Shown here: in pieces, positions 16,584 to 24,900 of the stretch
Layout: every line of letters begins with the position of its first letter
Numbering within the stretch: the stretch's first letter is position 1
NCBI GenBank assembly: GCA_945888595.1
Contig: CAMDAO010000010.1
Span: forward strand, 1 to 39,300
From: Chryseobacterium gleum
Lineage (GTDB): Bacteria; Bacteroidota; Bacteroidia; Flavobacteriales_D; Crocinitomicaceae
Reading direction: 5' to 3'
Length of the DNA stretch: 39,300 nt
Notes under the pieces: generated by a model
Told to the model about the DNA's origin: nothing
Database searches by the model: none
Seen by the model: only the letters and a program-made list of their open reading frames with translations
Position numbers and translations under genes: made by a program

Positions 16584-17622
16584 GAGTTTAGTAATACATA
16601 CATTGAAACTTGATTTGGGCATGAAACTCATGACTGAATTAAGTAAAATAGACAGATTTGATGCTTCCTGGGCAACTATTGAAAAGCGTGAAGGCGCTTC
16701 TTTGAAACAATTAAAATCCATTGCCACGGTAAGAAGTGTAGGGGCTTCAACCAGGATTGAGGGTTCAAAGATGACGGATGATGAAGTAGCCGTTTTGATT
16801 GAAAAATTGTCTATTTCCAAATTAGAAGAAAGAGACGAGCAAGAAGTAATCGGTTATTTTGAAGCCTTAGATACGATCGCTGAAAACTATGAATCCATCA
16901 GTATTTCTGAAAGCCAAATAAAAAACGTACATAAAATATTGATGCTGCATGGTGATAAAGATGCCTGGCATAGAGGAAACTACAAACAAGTAAGTAATGC
17001 CGTAGAAGCTAATTTGGTTGATGGTACGAAGCAAATTGTATTTAGAACTGCTGAACCAGGATTAGAAACACAGGATGCCATGATGCAATTGTTTGAATGG
17101 TATCATTCAGATAAGGAAACAATTCCTTTGGTTAAGGCAGCTTTGTTTGTTTACGAATTTTTAAGTATCCATCCATTTCAAGATGGCAATGGAAGATTAA
17201 GCAGATTACTTGGTAGTTTACTGCTCTTGAAAAATGGGTATTCATGGATTCAATATGTCAGTTTTGAACATGAAATTGAAAGTAGAAAATCGGAGTATTA
17301 CAAAGTGCTCATACAAACGCAGCGAAACAGGCCAGGTGAAAATGTTACGGACTGGCTAACTTTTTTTATCAGTTGTTTGATAAATATTCAGGAGCAGTTG
17401 CTGGTTAAATTAGAAGAAAGCAGAACAGAACAGCCCGTTTCACAACGAGAGAAGCGCATCTTATTCTTTATACAAAACCACGCAGGATGTGGGTCTAGTG
17501 ACATAGCTAAGAAACTTGACATGGCTTTGCCAACCGTAAAGAAATCTTTGGCTGAATTAGTTTTAAAAGGAGCCATAACCAAAGAAGGACAGGGTAAATC
17601 GACAGGGTATTTTGTAGTTTGA
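16582..17622 (+). CDS. Fic-domain protein (predicted AMPylase) with C-terminal winged helix
   Basis: A 346-residue protein from MSLVIHTLKL at 16582 (a further in-frame ATG at 16534 lies within the repeats; M14 at 16621 is an alternative). The complete Fic motif HPFQDGNGRLSR begins at His197, so transfer of AMP or another nucleotide phosphate to a protein hydroxyl is expected. An N-terminal inhibitory motif S-x-x-x-E-G (S56-T-R-I-E60-G61) makes it a class II, self-inhibited Fic protein. Residues ~287-346 form a MarR-like winged helix (SSDIAKKLDMALPTVKKSLA, then GKSTGYFVV). Target unknown. It is the only clear gene in the tRNA-bounded islet and has no adjacent antitoxin gene, consistent with built-in inhibition. 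Confidence 0.92.
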   Translation: MSLVIHTLKLDLGMKLMTELSKIDRFDASWATIEKREGASLKQLKSIATVRSVGASTRIEGSKMTDDEVAVLIEKLSISKLEERDEQEVIGYFEALDTIAENYESISISESQIKNVHKILMLHGDKDAWHRGNYKQVSNAVEANLVDGTKQIVFRTAEPGLETQDAMMQLFEWYHSDKETIPLVKAALFVYEFLSIHPFQDGNGRLSRLLGSLLLLKNGYSWIQYVSFEHEIESRKSEYYKVLIQTQRNRPGENVTDWLTFFISCLINIQEQLLVKLEESRTEQPVSQREKRILFFIQNHAGCGSSDIAKKLDMALPTVKKSLAELVLKGAITKEGQGKSTGYFVV

Positions 17623-17833
17623 TAAGATAGATTTTAATTGAAGTTTTTTGAAATGAAAATAAATCAAAAATTTGTTTAGGTTCGGGATTCTTTGTAAATT
17701 TAAACCTTTGCAAGAGGGAATTTGGCATTAACGGTCGCCCTGCCTAAAACCATTTTGCAACTTGTGACGTTGACGCGTCACGAACAATGACAAATAATTG
17801 ATAATCAGTAAAATAGTATATTCGGTGTGAGAG

Positions 17834-17914
17834 CCTCTCTCTCCGCTGAAAAGGTTTGAAGTTTGCTTCAAACCTTTTTTATTTTAGAGCAATTATTTTG
17901 AAAATTCTGGGAAT
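17834..17914 (+). repeat. Right direct repeat (attR-like)
   Basis: Copy of 15889-15969 with two mismatches. It carries the last 12 nt of tRNA-Ser without the rest of the tRNA, followed by a duplicate of the tRNA terminator (17849-17880). Bases before and after differ from the left copy, fixing the ends of the repeat. Confidence 0.85.
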
Positions 17915-17971
17915 ATACTATTTTCAAACAAGTTTTAGCCTTCTGATGCGCTGCTTAATCTATTTTATCCT

Positions 17972-17979
17972 TACATTTG
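17972..17979 (+). promoter_or_regulatory. -7 box of the cysteine-rich micro-protein gene
   Basis: TACATTTG matches TAnnTTTG and is followed at once by a 17-bp palindrome. Predicted start near 17983, leader about 18 nt. No TTG at -33. Confidence 0.45.
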
Positions 17980-17996
17980 TTTAGAATTATTCTAAA
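17980..17996. promoter_or_regulatory. 17-bp palindrome, FUR-superfamily-like operator candidate
   Basis: TTTAGAAT-T-ATTCTAAA is a perfect inverted repeat with one central base. Its inner 15 bp have the 7-1-7 layout of Fur/PerR/Zur boxes and differ from the PerR consensus TTATAATnATTATAA, as I recall it, only by one symmetric pair. It covers the predicted transcription start, so a bound protein would block RNA polymerase. Confidence 0.5.
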
Positions 17997-18000
17997 TAAA

Positions 18001-18135
18001 ATGAATCAAGAGAAAGTAGATACTTTTTGTAAGACAAAAATTCTTGAGAGGGAGGTCAACTGCCAATTAAAGAAAAAATGTTGCAAGAAATATAAAAAGT
18101 TTGGTGTTTATTGTAAGAAATGTCCGAAAGTATAG
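18001..18135 (+). CDS. 44-aa cysteine- and lysine-rich micro-protein
   Basis: An open frame from ATG 18001 to TAG 18133-18135, with an in-frame stop just upstream (TAA in the preceding bases). Six of 44 residues are Cys (10, 21, 27, 28, 38, 41) and 13 are Lys. The C-terminal half reads KKKCCKKYKKFGVYCKKCP, a CC plus CxxC-P layout suited to binding zinc or another thiophilic metal. It has its own promoter box and a FUR-like palindrome. I have the impression that similar CC-x-KY...C-x-x-CP mini-proteins exist in Bacteroidota but cannot verify it. Function unknown; metal storage, sensing or nucleic-acid binding are possible. Confidence 0.68.
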   Translation: MNQEKVDTFCKTKILEREVNCQLKKKCCKKYKKFGVYCKKCPKV

Positions 18136-18174
18136 AAACTCTATAAAATCAAAATAGTTTAAAAATAGTTTCTC

Positions 18175-18182
18175 TATTTTTG
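18175..18182 (+). promoter_or_regulatory. -7 box of the SUI1-like gene
   Basis: TATTTTTG ends 22 nt before the ATG at 18205. It also argues for 18205 rather than 18184 as the start, because a transcript starting near 18186 would not contain the earlier ATG. Confidence 0.45.
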
Positions 18183-18204
18183 TGTGAAAATATACCAATC
18201 TATT

Positions 18205-18549
18205 ATGGCAAAGAAAGAAAGAATCAACGTTGTATATTCTACCAATCCGAATTTCAATTACCAAAACGATGAAGATGAAAATGTTTCGACACTGCCTAAA
18301 AATCAGCAAAAAATGTATGTGTCAATTGATCGAAAACAACGCGCAGGTAAGGAAGTGACGCTCATAGAAGGTTTTATTGGTTCAGATGATGATTTAAAGG
18401 ATTTAGGGAAATTACTTAAAACCAAATGTGGTGGGGGAGGAACTGCAAAAGATGGAGAGATTATCGTTCAAGGAAATTTTAAAGATAAGATTTTTGACCT
18501 ACTCGTGAAAGAAGGGTATACATCGACCAAGAAAAAAGGAGGGAATTGA
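18205..18549 (+). CDS. eIF1/SUI1-family translation initiation factor
   Basis: A 114-residue protein from MAKKERINVVYSTNPNF. The C-terminal ~75 residues carry the SUI1 fold signature: KMYVSIDRKQRAGKEVTLIE, then DLGKLLKTKCGGGGTAKDGE and IIVQGNFKDKI. The TKCGGGGT loop contacts the ribosomal P-site region in eukaryotic eIF1. Bacterial homologues (E. coli YciH) discriminate against poor initiation complexes under stress. The start was moved from an upstream ATG (18184) because of the promoter box at 18175-18182. A single gene followed by the heptamer array. Confidence 0.92.
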   Translation: MAKKERINVVYSTNPNFNYQNDEDENVSTLPKNQQKMYVSIDRKQRAGKEVTLIEGFIGSDDDLKDLGKLLKTKCGGGGTAKDGEIIVQGNFKDKIFDLLVKEGYTSTKKKGGN

Positions 18550-18557
18550 TTTGTTTG

Positions 18558-18641
18558 GATTATAGATTATAGATTACAAATTGCAGATTACAGATTATAG
18601 ATTGCAGATTACAGATTTCAAATTGCAGATTATAGATTTGA
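18558..18641. repeat. Twelve-unit heptamer array (GATTACA-like)
   Basis: Twelve consecutive 7-bp units, read as GATTATA, GATTATA, GATTACA, AATTGCA, GATTACA, GATTATA, GATTGCA, GATTACA, GATTTCA, AATTGCA, GATTATA, GATTTGA, with no gaps. It lies just downstream of the SUI1-like gene. Slipped-strand copying is the likely origin, so length probably varies between strains. Confidence 0.9.
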
Positions 18642-18643
18642 TC

Positions 18644-18675
18644 AAAAAAAAGAGGCTCCTGTAGAAAGCCTCTTT
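18644..18675 (-). terminator. Terminator after the membrane glycosyltransferase gene
   Basis: A 9-bp stem AAAGAGGCT/AGCCTCTTT (18649-18657, 18667-18675). On the minus strand it is followed by a U-run (A-run 18644-18651), so it best serves the minus-strand gene ending at 18883. The plus strand has only a short T tract. The core matches the pckA terminator. Confidence 0.65.
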
Positions 18676-18882
18676 AAATAATCATTAACCTGTAGATGTT
18701 AATTTTGATTCTTTATTTGTGAACGAAAGATTAAATAAAAGGTTACATGTTTTGATGTATTTATTGAATTTTTAGAAGGGAAGACCAATCTGGTAATTAC
18801 TAGTAAAAGGTAGTTTAAATATACTGGAGAAGTGATCCATTCTCTTCTAGTGAAATATCTGGTTATAGAGTGATTCTACCGT
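18676..18882. other. Gap with no gene seen
   Basis: With the repeat array and terminator, this makes a 333-bp stretch without a gene between the SUI1-like gene and the convergent membrane protein. Beyond those two elements I see no structure in it. Confidence 0.5.
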
Positions 18883-20679
18883 CTATTTTAGTTCGTATTT
18901 ATTGATAACCAGATCATCAACAAGAATTCGCTTTTTTCCTCGGTGCCATACGTAGACTTTCAAATTATCATCCGTTGTTCGAACTTCTGGCGTTAAATAA
19001 TCAAATTGAATCGTATTCCATGCATTAAAATTTAGTTGATCTTTTTTTAATTCGTAGGTAAAATATTTATACGTCAGTCCTTTGTGGTGAAAGGTAGCAA
19101 CCATAAGTGGCAGTTCTTCATCATACTCTTTTGGGATAAAAATCCGTGCTGAAATTTTTATCCAAGCATGATCTTTTTGAGTAATTTGGGAATATTTTAG
19201 ATCTGGACCTGGAGAGAAAGTGTTTTTTTTATCTAATACAAATGCTTTTGTGTCAGTAATTGTGTCAAATGAGTTTTTGTATATGATTGTTGAACGATAG
19301 TCTTTTTCATTCATTAATTTTTCAAATCCATCTACACTTCGATCGACCAAAAGTAGTTTTTCATTTTTTTGGTCTTTTTTTATTTGTCCAAATATCGCAA
19401 AATAATATGCTTTGGTCATTCTTTCTTTGCTGATGATACCATTTTCAAATTGCCATGTTTGAAACAAATTAAGAAGTAGTAAAAATCCTATAATTGGATA
19501 ATAGATTCGTTTTTTTTGTTTTGATTGACTTATTTTTTCAATGAGAAAACCTAAAGGTATTGCCAGTAAGGAATATATCGAAACTAAAGAACGTGAGCTG
19601 AAACTTCCTCCAGCATACCACCAGTTTGACCAGCTGGAGCAGATATAAATAGCGAGTACAACGAATGAAAAAATGAGGAGCGAAAGAACTTTATTTTTTA
19701 GGTATAAATAGTACATTCCTAGGAAAGAAAAAAGCATTAATGGCGTATAAATAAACCAACCTTTTCGAAAACTACATAGGAATTCATAGGTGTGAGGAAA
19801 GAAAAAATCAAAACCTTCACCTGGGTTGGTGTATGAATAAAACAGATAATTCCCTGAAACCGATTTCCAATATAGAAGTTGAGGAAGTAATACAATAAAC
19901 ACACAAATGGAAGCGATGACTGCATGAAGGAAATGTGATTTTAGTAGTTTTAATTTTGATGTAAAATAATTTTCACTTGAATTACTCCAGAGAAGCGGTG
20001 TTAGAATGCAAATCGCTTCCGATGGTCTTACTAAAGTTATTAAGCCAACTATTAGCCCTACGATGATGCTGTTTTTTAATTTAAAATCTTGATACCATTT
20101 GATCGTAAAATAAATCAAAATGGAATACAACATAAAAAGAAAGTTATGCGATAAAAGTGTTCCGTCAAAGATGGTTAATTGAAAATAATTTGTCCCTAAG
20201 AATATCAGAATCAGCACAATACTTACAGTTTTTTGATCGAAAAAATGCTTTAAAATCCTAGAAAAATAGATTAATCCAATGATTGCATAGATTAATCCTC
20301 CTATGGTAATGGAAAATTGATAAGGAAGCGAAAGTCCGTCTGCTGGAAATCCCAATGGTTCTGCCATAAAATGAGCGACAAAGAAAAAAGGAGCATATAA
20401 AAAGGACATTCCCATACTATATTTCATGACCCAATTTCCATTTTCAATTTGTATTGCTTGATACAAGGTTGATGTTGGTTCGTATTTGTCTAACAGATGT
20501 GTCAGCCATTCTTGGTGTTGCAGTGCAATATCATGGTGAATAAAGTAGGAGGGAAGATACAGATAATAACCAAAAACATCCCACGTGAGCATGTTTGTTG
20601 GTGGAATTGTAAATCGAAATAAGAGTAGCACACAGCAAAGGAAAAATAAAAGATGCTTGTATGAATATGTGTATTTCAT
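18883..20679 (-). CDS. Multi-pass GT-C-like (GT39 type) glycosyltransferase with C-terminal soluble domain
   Basis: A 598-residue membrane protein with about ten or more hydrophobic helices between residues 8 and 410. The first periplasmic loop has LTWDVFGYYLYLPS, where the Asp is at the position of the catalytic Asp of GT-C enzymes that use polyprenyl-phosphate sugars. LVRPSEAICIL and SNWWYAGGSFSSRSLVSIY are typical later signatures. The last ~150 residues lack membrane helices and look like a beta-sandwich (WIKISARIFIP, NAWNTIQFDYLTP, KVYVWHRGKKRILVDDLVI), perhaps carbohydrate-binding. It probably transfers a sugar to a lipid or protein on the outer face of the inner membrane; the substrate is unknown. 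Confidence 0.8.
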   Translation of the reverse strand: MKYTYSYKHLLFFLCCVLLLFRFTIPPTNMLTWDVFGYYLYLPSYFIHHDIALQHQEWLTHLLDKYEPTSTLYQAIQIENGNWVMKYSMGMSFLYAPFFFVAHFMAEPLGFPADGLSLPYQFSITIGGLIYAIIGLIYFSRILKHFFDQKTVSIVLILIFLGTNYFQLTIFDGTLLSHNFLFMLYSILIYFTIKWYQDFKLKNSIIVGLIVGLITLVRPSEAICILTPLLWSNSSENYFTSKLKLLKSHFLHAVIASICVFIVLLPQLLYWKSVSGNYLFYSYTNPGEGFDFFFPHTYEFLCSFRKGWFIYTPLMLFSFLGMYYLYLKNKVLSLLIFSFVVLAIYICSSWSNWWYAGGSFSSRSLVSIYSLLAIPLGFLIEKISQSKQKKRIYYPIIGFLLLLNLFQTWQFENGIISKERMTKAYYFAIFGQIKKDQKNEKLLLVDRSVDGFEKLMNEKDYRSTIIYKNSFDTITDTKAFVLDKKNTFSPGPDLKYSQITQKDHAWIKISARIFIPKEYDEELPLMVATFHHKGLTYKYFTYELKKDQLNFNAWNTIQFDYLTPEVRTTDDNLKVYVWHRGKKRILVDDLVINKYELK

Positions 20680-20896
20680 TGTTTTTTTCTTTGCTATTTG
20701 GTATTGTCAATGCTATAAAAGTACTAATAATTGTAGAAAATGTACGGAGTCACCGATTTTCAGTTTAAAAAACATTTTTCCAATTAAATAAATAATAAAC
20801 AGTTTGAATTTCCTAAATTTTGTAATGATTTTTCTAATTAACAATCTCATCTGAAAAAGTATTTTTATTAAATAAAAAACCAAAACAATCCTGTCT

Positions 20897-20904
20897 TATT
20901 TTTG
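20897..20904 (+). promoter_or_regulatory. -7 box implying a leaderless sirB1-like mRNA
   Basis: TATTTTTG ends four bases (CTTC) before the ATG at 20909, the same spacing as for rimO. Confidence 0.45.
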
Positions 20905-20908
20905 CTTC

Positions 20909-21781
20909 ATGGTAAACTTTGAATCCATACGAGCTTTAATAAATTTGATGGATGATCCAGATGAGAATATTTATTCGCATGTGCATGATCGTTTGTTGAG
21001 TTATGGGGCCGATGCAATTCCTTTTTTAGAAAATTCTTGGGAAGATCAAGATTTTGGCTTATTATTTCAAAGTAGAATTGAAACCATTATTCATGAAATT
21101 CAATTCGAGGAAATTAGGCGGAAATTGACAAATTGGATTGCTTCCTCCGATAAAGATTTACTGACAGGTTCAATTATTATTGCAAAATATCAATATCCAG
21201 GTTTAGATGAATCTGCTATCCGCAGCCAAATTGAAACTATTCAAAAAGATGTTTGGCTCGAGATTAACCAGAAACAAACCGCTTTAGAAAAAGTTCGAAT
21301 TATCAATAAAGTGTTTTTTGGACTACATCATTTTCAAGGAAATGCCAAAACATTCCATTCTCCGTTAAATTCTTATATCAATACCGTACTTGAAACGAAA
21401 AAAGGAAATCCCTTGAGTTTAAGTATTATCTACAGTATTATCGCTCAAAATTTAGGGATGCCTATTTATGGAATCAATCTACCCAATCATTTCATATTAG
21501 CCTATATGGATGAATTTGCGGTGAATCAATACATTCCTGATTCAAATACGCACGGGGTTTTGTTTTATATTAATGCTTTTTCAAAAGGCAGTATCTTCGA
21601 CCAAGATGAAATAAAAGAATTTTTAGATGGGATAAATCAACCTTATTTAAGAGATTATTTTGAACCTTGCTCGAACACAGCAATTATCAACAGAATGATA
21701 ACGAATTTAATATCTTCTTTTCAAGAAGTAGGGAATTCTGAAAAAGTCAATGAATTAATTGAATTACGGGGGTTGTTTTGA
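20909..21781 (+). CDS. SirB1 family protein (transglutaminase-like fold)
   Basis: A 290-residue protein. The N-terminal ~90 residues are helical (HEAT-like: LINLMDDPDENIYSHVHDRL). The core carries the SirB1/transglutaminase-like signature KKGNPLSLSIIYSIIAQNLG followed by MPIYGINLPNHFILAY (about 170-205), where the family has the conserved His. The N-terminal position of the classical catalytic Cys is Ser, as is often seen in SirB1 proteins, so enzymatic activity is doubtful. Function of the family is unclear (E. coli YchA/SirB1 lies near prfA/prmC). Convergent with dnaE across a large inverted repeat. Confidence 0.85.
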   Translation: MVNFESIRALINLMDDPDENIYSHVHDRLLSYGADAIPFLENSWEDQDFGLLFQSRIETIIHEIQFEEIRRKLTNWIASSDKDLLTGSIIIAKYQYPGLDESAIRSQIETIQKDVWLEINQKQTALEKVRIINKVFFGLHHFQGNAKTFHSPLNSYINTVLETKKGNPLSLSIIYSIIAQNLGMPIYGINLPNHFILAYMDEFAVNQYIPDSNTHGVLFYINAFSKGSIFDQDEIKEFLDGINQPYLRDYFEPCSNTAIINRMITNLISSFQEVGNSEKVNELIELRGLF

Positions 21782-21785
21782 GTTT

Positions 21786-21899
21786 TTAACCACAGAGTAT
21801 ACAGAGTTCAAAATAGGGAGTTTCACAGATTTCTTTATTTGTACTACAAAAAAACTCTGTGGCACTTTGTGCCAAAAACTCTGTGTACTCTGTGGTTAA
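21786..21899. repeat. Long inverted repeat (CACAGAG type) between convergent genes
   Basis: Arms 21786-21808 and 21877-21899 are 23-bp inverted copies (TTAACCACAGAGTATACAGAG... and its complement) with one mismatch. Each arm repeats ACAGAG internally. The 68-nt loop contains a further AAACTCTGTG copy and GGCAC/GTGCC. It probably acts as a bidirectional terminator, and resembles dispersed intergenic repeats I have seen in Bacteroidota. Confidence 0.8.
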
Positions 21900-21908
21900 G
21901 AAAAAAAA

Positions 21909-24900
21909 TCACTTAATCTCAAATTCCAAATTAAATTTCTTTAATTCCTTAAATAATTGATCGCTTGGATCTACATAGATGCTTTTTGAAGGCATTTTTA
22001 TTTCCAGATCATTCAAACCATCGAAAACAGTGAAATGCAAAGAACATTTTCCTTCATGCTCTAAGAACAACTTGTTTAAATCAGAAATTAAAATTTGGTC
22101 AATGACCTTGGTATTTATTTTAATGTGAATACTTTTAGCTCTTTGCTCTCTCAGGTTTTGCAACATGTCAATCGCACCTATGTTAAACTCTAATTCATAT
22201 CTTTTATGAGGTATTTCTATGCGACCTTTTATTGCGATGAAAGCACCTGGCGTTAGAAAGTGTTTATATTTCAAATAATTTTCCCTCCAAAGAAAAATTT
22301 TGAATGAATCCGTGTAATCTTCAATCGTAAGTGTACCGTATGCTTCTCCTTTTTTGGTGAATTTATGTTCGGCATCTGATACGGTTGCAGCGATCAATAA
22401 ATCTTTATTTTTATGTGCCTCAAGGTCCGCAAGCATTGCTACATTTCCATTACAAAAGGAATCTATTTCCACTCTAAAATCATCTAATGGATGACCAGAA
22501 ATAAAAATTCCGATGACCTCTTTTTCACGATTGAGTTTATAGACACTTCCCCATTCTTCTGCTTTTGGAATTTCTGGCTCAGGCATTTTAGTTCCTGTTG
22601 AATCCCCAAAAAGAATTCCTTGGGATGAGTTTTCACTTTCTTGGAAACTAGCTCCAAATTTGATTACATTTTCAAGGAAAAGTCTGCCGTTGTTATCTTC
22701 TTTAAAATATTGCGCTCGGTGAATAGTATTGAAAGAGTCAAAGCCTCCACTATAGGCTAAACTCTCAAACGTTCTTTTTGTGCATAGGCGAAGATTACTT
22801 CTTTTTGCAAAATCAAAAACGGAGGTGTATTGTCCGTTTTCTTTTCTTTCATTAATTACAGCATCAACAGGCGCGCTTCCCATACCTCTTATAGCGCCCA
22901 AACCAAAACGAATCGCTCCTTCCTTATTTACAGTGAATTGGTAGTTTGACTCGTTCACATCTGGACCAAGAACGGGAACTCCCATACGTTTACATTCTTC
23001 CATGAAAAATGAAACTTGCTTGATGTCATTCATGTTGTTACTCAGCACAGAAGCCATATATTCAGCCGGATGATTTGCTTTTAGATAGGCTGTTTGATAG
23101 GCAATCCAAGCATAACAGGTCGAATGAGATTTGTTAAATGCATACGACGCAAATGCTTCCCAATCTTTCCAAATCTTCTCTAATTTTTCAGCAGAATGAC
23201 CTTTTTCACCTCCTTTTAGAATAAAAGCTGGTTTCATTTTATCAAGAATATCGATCTGCTTTTTCCCCATTGCTTTCCGCAAGGTATCAGCATCACCTTT
23301 TGAAAATCCTGCTAATTTTTGAGAGAGCAACATTACTTGCTCTTGATACACAGTAATACCGTATGTTTCTTTCAAGTATACCTCGCAATCATCTAAATCG
23401 TAGATAATTGGTTCGGTTCCATGTTTACGTTTTATGAAAGAGGGGATGTAAGCAATTGGACCTGGGCGGTACAAGGCATTCATGGCTATTAAATCGGCAA
23501 AAACGGTCGGCTTTAATTCACGTAAGTATTTTTGCATCCCAGGAGATTCATATTGGAAGATACCAACGGTTTCACCTTTTTGGAAAAGTTCGTATGTTTT
23601 TTCATCGTCAACGGGGAAATTGTCAGGATCTAATTCGATTCCAACTCTTTCTCTTACATTATTAACGGCATGTTTTATTAAGGTCAACGTTTTCAACCCC
23701 AAGAAATCCATTTTTAGTAAACCGGCAGATTCAGCAACAGAATTGTCATATTGCGTACAATACATATCTGAATCTTTTGCCAAAGCAACGGGAACATAAT
23801 TGGTGATATCTCCAGGAGTAATGATGACGCCACAAGCATGAATACCAGTATTTCTGACGCTTCCTTCAATTTTTCGAGCTTGATTTAAAACTCTACTGAC
23901 GAGGTCGTTTCCTTTCGAAATAGCTTTTAATTCATTGACTTTATTAATTTCTTCTTGGTTGTTGTTGAAGCGCTCTGCAATTTCGAGATCTGAAGATTTG
24001 AACAATTTTGCCAATGAAATGTCGGGCACTAATTTCGCTAATCGATCTGCTTCAGATAAAGGTAAATCCATCACCCGTGAAGCATCTCTAATCGCCGATT
24101 TCGCAGCCATTGTGCCATAGGTAATAATTTGAGCAACCTGATTCGCCCCATATTTATTTATGACCCATTCGATTACACGGCCACGACCCTCGTCATCAAA
24201 ATCGATATCGATATCTGGCATGGAAACACGGTCGGGATTCAAGAAACGCTCAAAAAGTAAATCGTACCGAATGGGATCAACATTGGTAATTCCTGTACAA
24301 TATGCTACGACAGAACCCGCTGCAGAACCCCTTCCTGGTCCAACGGAAACACCCATATCTCTGGCAGCTTGACAAAAATCTTGCACAATTAAGAAGTATC
24401 CCGGATATCCAGTTTTGACAACGGTTGCTAATTCAAATTCAATTCTGTCACGTATTTCTTCTGTTATTTCAGGATATCGTTTCGCTGCTCCCTCGTATGT
24501 TAAATGTCTTAAATAACTATTTTCACCTCTTTTTCCACCATCTTCAGCATCTTCTGGCTCAATAAATTCTTCTGGAATATCATAAGCAGGTAAAAGTACT
24601 TCACGCGCCAAAGGATAATGCTCACATTTGTTTATTATTTCTTGTGTGGTTTCAATCGCCTCCGGAAGATCAAGAAAAACCTCCTTCATTTCATCACTTG
24701 ATTTGAAGTAATATTCTTGATTGCTTAACCCATATCTAAATCCACGACCACGTCCTTTAGGTGTAGAAACAAGTTCATTGTCTTTTACGCACAAGAGAAT
24801 ATCATGTGATTCAGAATCTGATTTTTCAGCGTAATACGTATTATTTGAAGCGACTATTTTAACATCGTTTTTTGCAGCTAATTTGACCAACGTTTCGTTC

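Larger units (their letters stand above)
15889..17914. mobile_element. Small Fic-bearing islet integrated at tRNA-Ser (no integrase)
   Basis: The two 81-bp direct repeats bound a 1.9-kb interval with one confident gene (Fic). No integrase, transposase or replication gene is present, so this is a non-autonomous or decayed integrative element. The tRNA stays intact because the left repeat supplies its 3' end. Inference from repeats and location; the empty site is not visible here. Confidence 0.7.
17623..18000. other. Islet right end and flank without a called gene
   Basis: Contains a promoter-like AACCTTTGC string near 17703-17712, a 6-bp inverted repeat GTGACG/CGTCAC (17764-17781), the right 81-bp repeat (17834-17914) and the promoter/palindrome of the cysteine-rich micro-protein. 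No gene is supported. Confidence 0.5.

Noticed and set aside
18558-18641. CRISPR-like array
   Set aside because: Units are 7 bp with no spacers; no cas genes are nearby. A simple tandem repeat.
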